From Trebonia sp. (GTDB lineage Bacteria; Actinomycetota; Actinomycetes; Streptosporangiales; Streptosporangiaceae): a DNA stretch of 6,841 nucleotides. Location of the stretch: contig JASHXJ010000260.1 of NCBI GenBank assembly GCA_030043595.1, positions 1 through 6,841 on the forward strand, read 5' to 3'. Positions 1-4,822 of this stretch are shown here, in pieces. The position numbers and the translations under genes were made by a program. The notes beneath the pieces are model-generated. The model saw nothing but the letters and a program-made list of their open reading frames with translations. It had not been told where the DNA came from and did no database searches. Numbering within the stretch: the stretch's first letter is position 1; every line of letters starts with the position of its first letter.

Positions 1-1091
1 CAGCCGGACTGGACCAGCTGCGCGAGCTCGGGGGTGCGAGCGAACCCGCCGATCAGCGCGGCGGCTCCGGCTCGGTGGGCGCGCAGCGCGAGCACCTCCC
101 TGGCGTTCGGATAGGGCGCGCGAGGCTCGGCGTGCAGGTCGTCGCCGTCGTCCCAGAGGACCACCAGTCCAAGGTCGGCGACGGGCGCGAACATAGCGGC
201 GCGGGTGCCCGCCGCGATCAGCACCTCGCCGCGCAGTGCGGCAAGCCAGCGGCGGTACCGTTCGGCCGGCCCGAGGTCGGCGGTGAGCGTGACATGACCC
301 GCGCCGGTGTCCGCGAGAGCCGCGCCGAGATGGGTCAGGTCACGCGCGTCAGGGACTACGACCACCACGCCACGGCCGGCGTTCGCGCAGGTCGCGGCGG
401 CGCGCGCGATCTCGTCCGGCCAGCTCATCCCCGGCAGCGCGGTCCAGGCGGCTCGCGCCGGACGGGCGTCACTGAGCGCGTCGAGGAACGCCCGCCCGGC
501 GGGGTACCTCTCCCAGGGTCCCGGTGCGGGCTTTTCCGGCCGGTCGTGCTTGCTGCCCGGCGGGGCGGCCTCGGTCGCCGCGTGCCGCTGCGGGACTGCC
601 AGCCGCAGCACGTCGGCGAGCGTTCCGGCGTACCTGTCGGCGACGGCGCGGGCCAGCCCCGCGATCTCCGCTGTCAGCACCGGCTCGGGCGACACCACCC
701 GCTCCAGGTAGGCGAGCCGGCCCTGGTGCTCGCTCGCCTGCGTTCGGTCGAGGACGAAGCCGTCGGTGAGCTGACCGGCGAAGCGGACCCGGACCCGTAC
801 TCCGGGCTGTGCCTGGCCGGCGAGCCGTTCGGGGACCAGGTAGTCGAACGGCCGGTCCAGATGGGCGAGCGGGATGTCCACCGCGATCCTGGCTACCGGC
901 CGGTCCGTGGCCGGGGCAAGCCGCCTGGCGGCTTTCGCGTTCTTCGCCCTGCTCGGGGTCTTCCCAGTCTTCGCGGTCTTCGCGGTCCTCGCGCTCTTCG
1001 GGGCCGCTGGGGCTGTAGGGGTCATTGGGCTCTCTCGCGGGCTCGCGGCCGGCCGCGGGCTCCGCGTGCCGTTGTGCTGCGTGTCCGCCAC
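1..1091 (-). CDS. priA: Primosomal protein N' (PriA), actinobacterial helicase-dead type, 5' part only
   Basis: PriA recognises stalled or repaired replication forks and reloads the replisome. About 363 residues are present; the C-terminal half lies beyond the left edge. Residues from about 66 (VARIAVDIPLAHLDRPFDYL) form the N-terminal DNA-binding domain typical of PriA. Where helicase-competent PriA has its Walker A loop (GxTGSGKT), this protein reads TALPGMSWPDE at about residues 217-227, with no GKT. The DEEH box is replaced by WDDGDD at 313-318, followed by the conserved YPNAREVLALRAHRAGA. Loss of both motifs is usual for actinobacterial PriA, so a structural rather than ATP-driven role is inferred. 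Residues about 32-57 are a Lys/Thr/Ala-rich basic tail encoded partly by a 9-bp tandem repeat. The start chosen is GTG 1091, which has AGGA 7 nt upstream and a TAG at 1103-1101 just before it. ATG 1025 is the alternative, with a weaker GAGAG site. The identity is very sure; the start is moderately sure. Confidence 0.9.
   Translation of the reverse strand, partial: MADTQHNGTRSPRPAASPRESPMTPTAPAAPKSARTAKTAKTGKTPSRAKNAKAARRLAPATDRPVARIAVDIPLAHLDRPFDYLVPERLAGQAQPGVRVRVRFAGQLTDGFVLDRTQASEHQGRLAYLERVVSPEPVLTAEIAGLARAVADRYAGTLADVLRLAVPQRHAATEAAPPGSKHDRPEKPAPGPWERYPAGRAFLDALSDARPARAAWTALPGMSWPDEIARAAATCANAGRGVVVVVPDARDLTHLGAALADTGAGHVTLTADLGPAERYRRWLAALRGEVLIAAGTRAAMFAPVADLGLVVLWDDGDDLHAEPRAPYPNAREVLALRAHRAGAAALIGGFARTPELAQLVQSG
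967..1000 (-). repeat. 9-bp tandem repeat within priA
   Basis: On plus, GTCTTCGCG occurs at 967-975 and 976-984, then GTCCTCGCG at 985-993 and a partial copy at 994-1000. The unit length of 9 keeps the reading frame and encodes Lys-Thr-Ala-type triplets in the basic N-terminal tail of PriA (ARTAKTAKTGKT). Copy number could vary without a frameshift. Confidence 0.7.
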
Positions 1092-1098
1092 GGTCCCG

Positions 1099-1102
1099 TC
1101 CT
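1099..1102 (-). promoter_or_regulatory. priA ribosome binding site
   Basis: AGGA on the minus strand, 7 nt before GTG 1091. This is the main reason for preferring the GTG over the downstream ATG at 1025. Confidence 0.5.
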
Positions 1103-1114
1103 ACCAGAAACCGG

Positions 1115-1142
1115 AGGGTACCGGGGCCAACCGGGGCGTCAG
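1115..1142 (-). promoter_or_regulatory. Possible priA promoter
   Basis: On the minus strand CTGACG (1142-1137, four of six matches to TTGACA) is followed after 16 bp by TACCCT (1120-1115), which fits the loose actinobacterial -10 form TANNNT. Transcription would start near 1108, just upstream of the AGGA ribosome site. The match is weak and no experimental support can be seen from sequence. Confidence 0.3.
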
Positions 1143-1169
1143 GAGGATCACCGGGATGCAGGCGCGGCA

Positions 1170-1236
1170 GGGGGTGGAAGGGGGGACGGGCAGTCCCCCT
1201 CTTCCGGGGGGTCACCGGGGGGTTGTCCCCAGGGGG
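1170..1236. repeat. G-tract-rich stretch with direct repeat, upstream of priA
   Basis: The plus strand carries G runs of 5, 6, 3, 6, 6 and 5 bases at 1170-1174, 1180-1185, 1188-1190, 1206-1211, 1217-1222 and 1232-1236. The unit CCGGGGGGT occurs twice, at 1204-1212 and 1215-1223. The left part can also fold as a hairpin (GGAAGGGGGGA against TCCCCCTCTTCC, one bulged base). The pattern is compatible with G-quadruplex DNA on the plus strand, which is the template strand for priA. It could also simply be low-complexity spacer. Confidence 0.45.
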
Positions 1237-1244
1237 AAACACAG

Positions 1245-1295
1245 CGCGAGCGGCCGGGCACGGGAAGCCGCAAAACCCGTGCCCGGCCGCACGCG
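1245..1295 (-). terminator. Hairpin terminator after the DUF397 gene
   Basis: A perfect 15-bp inverted repeat has arms at 1250-1264 and 1276-1290 and an 11-nt loop (AAGCCGCAAAA on plus). It is extended by four more pairs (CGCG 1245-1248 with 1292-1295) after one A-A mismatch. It lies 33 bp beyond the DUF397 stop codon and has no T run, as is common for terminators in GC-rich actinobacteria. It may act for both strands, but no plus-strand gene ends here. Confidence 0.75.
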
Positions 1296-1328
1296 GGCCT
1301 TACCAAGCTGATGCGCTCGCGGGCTTCA

Positions 1329-1565
1329 CTAGCTGATCAGGTCGTCGAGTTCGCCGGCCCGCAGCGCGCTGACCATCGCCCGGACGGCGTCGGCCGGGTA
1401 GACGAGGGCGGTGCCCAGTGGGTCGCGAGAGTTCCGCATCGCGACCGTAGCGGAATCGAGGCGGGCGAGCTCGACGCACGCCCCCTGCGAGTTGCTGCGC
1501 TGGCTCTTCCGCCATGCCGCGCCCTGGAGATGCGCGGCAGAGATCCCGTTCTGAATGTCTTGCAT
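1329..1565 (-). CDS. DUF397 domain protein (orphan, no adjacent HTH partner)
   Basis: This 78-residue protein has the DUF397 pattern: AAWRKSQRSNSQGACVELA, then a strand with VAMRNSRDPLGTALVY, then an ADAVRAMVSALRAGELDDL helix. In the family the equivalents are W+KS-S, CVEVA, VRDSKDP and W..F...+.GEFD. DUF397 proteins are abundant in Streptomyces and relatives. They usually sit next to a helix-turn-helix regulator of the XRE/DUF5753 type, as in WhiJ-like pairs; they are thought to modulate that partner. No such partner lies in this window. The start is ATG 1565, with AGGAG 10 nt upstream; an in-frame ATG at 1622 lacks a good ribosome site and would add 19 residues with no family resemblance. 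The gene stands alone between metK and priA, with its own promoter-like site and terminator. The molecular function is not established. Confidence 0.9.
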   Translation of the reverse strand: MQDIQNGISAAHLQGAAWRKSQRSNSQGACVELARLDSATVAMRNSRDPLGTALVYPADAVRAMVSALRAGELDDLIS

Positions 1566-1575
1566 CGTTTCTTGT

Positions 1576-1580
1576 CTCCT
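1576..1580 (-). promoter_or_regulatory. DUF397 ribosome binding site
   Basis: AGGAG on the minus strand, 10 nt before ATG 1565. It sets this start and excludes the upstream in-frame ATG at 1622. Confidence 0.6.
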
Positions 1581-1626
1581 GACGCCTTGACTCGGTCCCG
1601 TTGACCCAGCACCTGCTGCCACGGCC

Positions 1627-1662
1627 CCAGCGCGCTGGCGCCAGCCGCCGGTCGCAGCTGGC
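1627..1662 (-). repeat. Alternating CCAGC/GCTGG inverted repeats in the DUF397 leader
   Basis: Plus-strand CCAGC (1627-1631), GCTGG (1634-1638), CCAGC (1641-1645) and GCTGG (1657-1661) alternate. Neighbouring units form perfect 12-bp palindromes, CCAGCGCGCTGG (1627-1638) and GCTGGCGCCAGC (1634-1645), and a hairpin of GCCAGC (1640-1645) with GCTGGC (1657-1662). Several pairings exclude each other, as in leader attenuators, but the two inner loops are very short. The segment would lie in the 5' leader if the promoter at 1704-1731 is used. Confidence 0.5.
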
Positions 1663-1693
1663 TCCTGTCGATCTCCTGAGCTTCCCCTGGACT

Positions 1694-1742
1694 TGCGAAA
1701 TCGAGCTTATCGCATGCACGTGCATCCGCAAGGGATTTCGCA
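1694..1742. repeat. Nested inverted repeat over the DUF397 promoter
   Basis: Outer arms 1694-1702 and 1734-1742 pair perfectly over 9 bp. Inside, CTT (1706-1708) can pair with AAG (1730-1732). The core 1714-1725 is a perfect palindrome whose symmetry extends with one mismatch to 1711-1728. The whole 49-bp element could extrude as a cruciform or act as a compound operator. Confidence 0.6.
1704..1731 (-). promoter_or_regulatory. Probable DUF397 promoter with operator-like palindrome in its spacer
   Basis: On the minus strand TTGCGG (1731-1726) and TAAGCT (1709-1704, fitting TANNNT) are 16 bp apart. The spacer begins with a perfect 12-bp palindrome, ATGCACGTGCAT (1714-1725). Outside both boxes lie the arms of a 9-bp inverted repeat, TGCGAAATC (1694-1702) and GATTTCGCA (1734-1742). 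Two nested symmetric elements over a promoter suggest binding by a dimeric regulator. The predicted transcript would have a leader of about 130 nt before ATG 1565. No regulator is encoded nearby, so its identity is unknown. Confidence 0.45.
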
Positions 1743-1746
1743 CTCT

Positions 1747-1781
1747 CATACGCATACGCATTTGCACGGCCGTCGGCCGTG
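1747..1781. repeat. CATACG tandem repeat and CACGGCC palindrome upstream of the DUF397 promoter
   Basis: CATACG occurs twice in tandem (1747-1758), followed by the related CATTTG (1759-1764). Directly after it lies the inverted repeat CACGGCC-GTC-GGCCGTG (1765-1781). Relative to the predicted minus-strand promoter these sit upstream of the -35 box, a usual place for activator sites. Confidence 0.4.
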
Positions 1782-1945
1782 TTGGCATCCCGAACACTGC
1801 GTTATCTCCGCAGGTCCTTACCGGCGTTTTTCTGCTGCTGCCGGCTACCCCGAATCAGCGGCACAACACATGCCACTCGCGTGGCTTCTCATCACCACAA
1901 CACTGTGTAAGGAAACTATATCTTTCAGTAATCAAGATCGTCATG

Positions 1946-1992
1946 CGTCTAGCCGGGTCTGCGCGGGTTGTCCGCGCAGACCCGGCTAGACG
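1946..1992 (-). terminator. metK/operon terminator, perfect 21-bp hairpin
   Basis: Arms 1946-1966 and 1972-1992 are perfectly complementary over 21 bp, with a 5-nt loop (GTTGT on plus). The hairpin begins 7 bp after the metK stop (TAA at 2002-2000). Sequence beyond it on the minus strand lacks a T run, so it would act as a U-tract-less hairpin terminator or as a 3'-end stabiliser. It closes the mihF-to-metK operon. Confidence 0.85.
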
Positions 1993-1999
1993 GCTTCGC

Positions 2000-3193
2000 T
2001 TACAGGCCGGCCGCGGCTCGCAGCTGGCTGGCCCGGTCTGTCCGCTCCCAGGAAAAGTCCGGCTCGCTGCGGCCGAAGTGGCCGTAGGCCGCCGTCTGCG
2101 AGTAGATCGGGCGCAGCAGGTCGAGGCTGGCGATGATCGCCCGCGGGCGCAGGTCGAAGACCTCCGTGACCGCGTCCTGGATCCGCTCCACCGGGACCTG
2201 CTCGGTACCGAAGCACTCCACGAACAGGCCGACCGGCTTTGCCTTGCCGATGGCGTACGCCACCTGGGCCTCGCACCGGTCGGCCAGGCCCGCGGCCACC
2301 ACGTTCTTGGCGACCCAGCGCATCGCGTACGCGGCGCTGCGGTCCACCTTCGAGGGGTCCTTGCCGGAGAAGGCCCCGCCGCCGTGCCGGGCCATGCCGC
2401 CGTAGGTGTCGATGATGATCTTGCGTCCGGTCAGGCCCGCGTCGCCCATCGGCCCGCCGGTCTCAAACCGCCCGGTCGGGTTGACGAGCAGCCGGTACCC
2501 GGTGGTGTCGATCCCGAAGCCGGAGATCACCGGCTCCACGACGTAGTCCCTGATGTCCGGCGCGAGCAGTTCCTTCAGGTTGATGTCCGGCGCGTGCTGG
2601 GTAGAGACCACAACCGTGTCCAGCCGCACGGCGCGGTCCCCCGCGTACTCCACGGTCACCTGCGTCTTGCCGTCGGGACGCAGGTAGGGGACCGTACCGG
2701 AACGGCGCACCTGCGACAGCTGGCGTGCCAGCTTGTGCGCCATCATGATCGGCAGCGGCATCAGCTCAGGGGTCTCCCGGCAGGCGTAGCCGAACATCAG
2801 GCCCTGGTCCCCGGCGCCCTGCCTGTCGTAGTCCTCGGTGCCCTCGCCCTCGCGGTACTCGAAGGCGTCGGAGACGCCCTGGGCGATGTCCGGCGACTGC
2901 GAGCCGATCGAGACCGATACGCCGCACGACGCCCCGTCGAACCCCTTGGCCGACGAGTCATACCCGATCTGGAGTATCTTCTCGCGTATTATACCCGGTA
3001 TATCAACATAGGTCTTAGTGGTGACCTCACCCGCGACGTGGACCTGTCCCGTCGTGATCAGCGTCTCCACGGCGACCCGGCTGCCTGGGTCGTCCTTGAT
3101 CATGGCGTCGAGGATGGCGTCACTGATCTGGTCGGCCATCTTGTCGGGATGGCCCTCCGTAACCGACTCCGAGGTGAACAGCCGACGGGCCAC
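2000..3193 (-). CDS. metK: S-adenosylmethionine synthetase (methionine adenosyltransferase)
   Basis: This cytosolic enzyme makes S-adenosylmethionine from methionine and ATP, supplying methyl groups and polyamine precursors. It is 397 residues long, normal for the family. Visible motifs are RLFTSESVTEGHPDK (4-18, the ATP-binding His and metal-binding Asp), GAGDQG (126-131, the MetK signature 1) and GGGAFSGKDPSKVDRSAAY (271-289, the phosphate loop, signature 2). The start is GTG 3193, giving MARRLFTSES as in relatives, with GGAG 6 nt upstream. A further upstream ATG at 3253 adds 20 residues that do not belong to the family. The start lies inside the coaBC frame (74-bp overlap), so translation is probably coupled. 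Residues 61-73 use a run of AT-rich codons, including four ATA isoleucine codons (65, 68, 69, 73), unlike the rest of the gene. A 21-bp hairpin follows the stop. Confidence 0.97.
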   Translation of the reverse strand: MARRLFTSESVTEGHPDKMADQISDAILDAMIKDDPGSRVAVETLITTGQVHVAGEVTTKTYVDIPGIIREKILQIGYDSSAKGFDGASCGVSVSIGSQSPDIAQGVSDAFEYREGEGTEDYDRQGAGDQGLMFGYACRETPELMPLPIMMAHKLARQLSQVRRSGTVPYLRPDGKTQVTVEYAGDRAVRLDTVVVSTQHAPDINLKELLAPDIRDYVVEPVISGFGIDTTGYRLLVNPTGRFETGGPMGDAGLTGRKIIIDTYGGMARHGGGAFSGKDPSKVDRSAAYAMRWVAKNVVAAGLADRCEAQVAYAIGKAKPVGLFVECFGTEQVPVERIQDAVTEVFDLRPRAIIASLDLLRPIYSQTAAYGHFGRSEPDFSWERTDRASQLRAAAGL

Positions 3194-4523
3194 GTTCTTC
3201 TCCGTCCGTAAGTGAGGTGACCTGGCAGAGTTTAGCGGCAAGGAGCCGGTCAATAGGGCAGCTCACTAACTTCAGCCGCGCCGCCACAAGGTTCAGCACA
3301 ACGCCGGCCAGCGCGTCCTTGGACCGGCGCGGGATGGGCGTCGCGCTGCCGTCCGCGCCGAGCACGACGGCCTCGTTGTCGCCGCCGCCGAACCCGCGTC
3401 CGTTGCCCACCGGGTTGACGACCAGCAGGTCGCATCCCTTGCGGGCCAGCTTCGCCCGCGCGGCGTCCAGGTCCGGGTCGGTCTCGGCCGCGAACCCGAC
3501 GATCACCTGGCTCGCCGGGCCGTCCGCCGCGCGGCGGGCCGACAGGCCGGCGAGGATGTCCGGGTTCTCGGCAAGCGCTATCGGCTCTGGTACCAGCCCG
3601 TCCTTCTTGATCTTCGACTCGCTGCGTGCCACGGGACGGAAGTCAGCCACCGCGGCGGTCATCACGATGGCGTCGGCCGTCGCGGCCTCAGCCAGCATCG
3701 CCGCGTGCATGTCGCGTGCCGACACCACCCGGATGATCTTCACGCCCGCAGGATCAGGAAGCTCGACGTTCGCGGCGACCAGGGTCACGTCCGCCCCGCG
3801 CGCAGTCGCCGACCTGGCGAACGCGTAGCCCTGCCTGCCCGTGGACCAGTTGCCGAGGAAGCGCACCGGGTCGAGTTCCTCGCGTGTCCCGCCCGCGGAG
3901 ATCAGCACGCGCCGGCCGGCGAGGACGGGCCCGTCGCCGGTCCCGGCACCGCCGCGGGTAACGGCCGGGGCTGGTGAGACGCCACGGTCCGTTCGGGATG
4001 AAAGGATTGATTCCGCCAGCGCGAACAGTTCGGCTGGCTCAGGCAGCCGACCCTTGCCGGTGTCCGGGCCGGTCAGCCTGCCTACGGCCGGCTCGACGAC
4101 GATGGCGCCGCGCTCGCGCAGGGTTGCCACGTTGTGCTGGGTGGCCGGGTGCTCCCACATCTCGGTGTGCATGGCGGGCGCGTAGACGACGGGACAGCGC
4201 GCGGTCAGCAGCGTGGCGGTAAGCAGGTCCGGCGCCATGCCCGTTGCCGCGCGGGCGAGCAGGTCCGCGGTCGCGGGGGCCACCAGGACAAGGTCCGCCG
4301 CCTGCCCCAGCCGGACATGCGGCACCGCTGAGACATCTGACCACACGTCTGTCGCCACGGGCTCGCCGGACAGCGCGGCCCACGTCGGCTCGCCGACGAA
4401 GCGGAGCGCGTCCGGCGTCGGAACGACACGTACCCCGTGGCCGGCTTCCTTGAGCAGGCGCAGCAGCTCGCATGCCTTGTATGCGGCAATGCCCGCGCCT
4501 ACGCCGAGGATGACTCGCGCCAT
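3120..4523 (-). CDS. coaBC: Bifunctional phosphopantothenoylcysteine decarboxylase / phosphopantothenate-cysteine ligase, with 3' extension
   Basis: CoaBC (also Dfp) joins cysteine to 4'-phosphopantothenate using CTP, then decarboxylates the product to 4'-phosphopantetheine on the way to coenzyme A. CoaC comes first: GVGAGIAAYK (7-16), catalytic-type His69 in VPHVRLG, APATADLLAR (82-91, flavin site) and APAMHTEMW (115-123). CoaB follows from about 200: LISAGGTREELDPVRFLGNWSTG (207-229), MTAAVADFRP (288-297), KIKKD (304-308), GFAAETD (343-349). The conserved end is PRRSKDALAGVVLNLVAARL, at residue 417. The frame continues 50 residues more, with one TTA codon (419) and AT-richer third positions, overlapping metK by 74 bp. 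That tail resembles read-through of a former intergenic region. ATG 4523 has only a weak AGG site 9 nt upstream. It lies 26 bp after rpoZ. Confidence 0.95.
   Translation of the reverse strand: MARVILGVGAGIAAYKACELLRLLKEAGHGVRVVPTPDALRFVGEPTWAALSGEPVATDVWSDVSAVPHVRLGQAADLVLVAPATADLLARAATGMAPDLLTATLLTARCPVVYAPAMHTEMWEHPATQHNVATLRERGAIVVEPAVGRLTGPDTGKGRLPEPAELFALAESILSSRTDRGVSPAPAVTRGGAGTGDGPVLAGRRVLISAGGTREELDPVRFLGNWSTGRQGYAFARSATARGADVTLVAANVELPDPAGVKIIRVVSARDMHAAMLAEAATADAIVMTAAVADFRPVARSESKIKKDGLVPEPIALAENPDILAGLSARRAADGPASQVIVGFAAETDPDLDAARAKLARKGCDLLVVNPVGNGRGFGGGDNEAVVLGADGSATPIPRRSKDALAGVVLNLVAARLKLVSCPIDRLLAAKLCQVTSLTDGEERGPSAVHLGVGYGGPSRQDGRPDQ
3200..3203 (-). promoter_or_regulatory. 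metK ribosome binding site
   Basis: GGAG on the minus strand, 6 nt before GTG 3193. It decides the metK start against the upstream ATG at 3253 and lies inside the coaBC 3' extension. Confidence 0.7.
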
Positions 4524-4549
4524 GGGGGCGTGCCTGGCCGGTCGGCGCC

Positions 4550-4810
4550 TCAGGCCTCCGCGGACTCCACCTTGAGCAGCCGCTCACGGGTCTCGCGCAG
4601 GGCGATGGACAGCGGCTTCTCCTGGACGCGCGTCTCAACCAGCGGGCCGACGTACTCAAGCAGGCCCTCGCCGAGCTGAGAGTAGTAGGCGTTGATCTGG
4701 CGCGCCCGCTTGGCCGCCATGATCACGAGCTGGTACTTGCTGTCAACGACATCCAGGAGCTCGTCGATCGGCGGGTTGATGATGCCGTCTGCGGCCGGGG
4801 TCCCTGCCAC
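4550..4810 (-). CDS. rpoZ: DNA-directed RNA polymerase omega subunit
   Basis: Omega is the small subunit that wraps the C-terminal part of beta prime and helps assemble RNA polymerase; it is also part of one ppGpp site in some bacteria. The 86 residues match the actinobacterial form: NPPIDELLDVVDSKYQLVIM (12-31), then the conserved AAKRARQIN (32-40) and YVGPLVETRVQEKPLSIALRE (53-73). The start is GTG 4810, with GGAAGG 6 nt upstream. The only in-frame upstream triplet of note is TGA, the gmk stop, so a longer form is excluded. The gap to gmk is 12 bp and to coaBC 26 bp, showing co-transcription. Confidence 0.97.
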   Translation of the reverse strand: MAGTPAADGIINPPIDELLDVVDSKYQLVIMAAKRARQINAYYSQLGEGLLEYVGPLVETRVQEKPLSIALRETRERLLKVESAEA

Positions 4811-4816
4811 GTTTCG

Positions 4817-4822
4817 CCTTCC
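4817..4822 (-). promoter_or_regulatory. rpoZ ribosome binding site
   Basis: GGAAGG on the minus strand, 6 nt before GTG 4810 and immediately after the gmk stop codon, which suits translational coupling. Confidence 0.65.

Larger units (their letters stand above)
1566..1999. other. 434-bp intergenic region between metK and the DUF397 gene
   Basis: No protein-coding sequence is recognised here. From right to left it holds the metK terminator hairpin (1946-1992), an AT-richer stretch (about 1850-1945) with a small hairpin GCCAC-TCGC-GTGGC (1872-1885), the CATACG repeats and palindrome, the probable DUF397 promoter with its nested inverted repeat, and the leader with alternating CCAGC/GCTGG units. 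Longer open frames crossing it lack family resemblance and continue as antisense of flanking genes. Confidence 0.7.

Noticed and set aside
469..1242. Minus-strand open frame of 257 codons over priA
   Set aside because: It is in the wrong frame: the PriA sequence is read in the neighbouring frame, which continues to position 1.
75..1604. Long plus-strand open frame of 509 codons
   Set aside because: It is antisense to priA and the DUF397 gene. Its Arg/Gly/Pro-rich product has no family motif; it is a GC-rich shadow frame.
1601..3211. Plus-strand open frame of 536 codons
   Set aside because: Antisense of metK, with translation typical of a mirrored GC-rich gene.
3194..3253. Longer metK form starting at ATG 3253
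   Set aside because: The 20 extra residues are not part of MetK, and the GTG at 3193 has a good GGAG site and gives the family N-terminus.
3220..3257. Promoter for metK (TTGACC and TAAACT in the coaBC tail)
   Set aside because: The hexamers are only 13 bp apart, too close for a sigma-70-type promoter.
3194..3300. SAM riboswitch upstream of metK
   Set aside because: No SAM-I to SAM-IV type paired segments are visible, and the region is within the coaBC frame.
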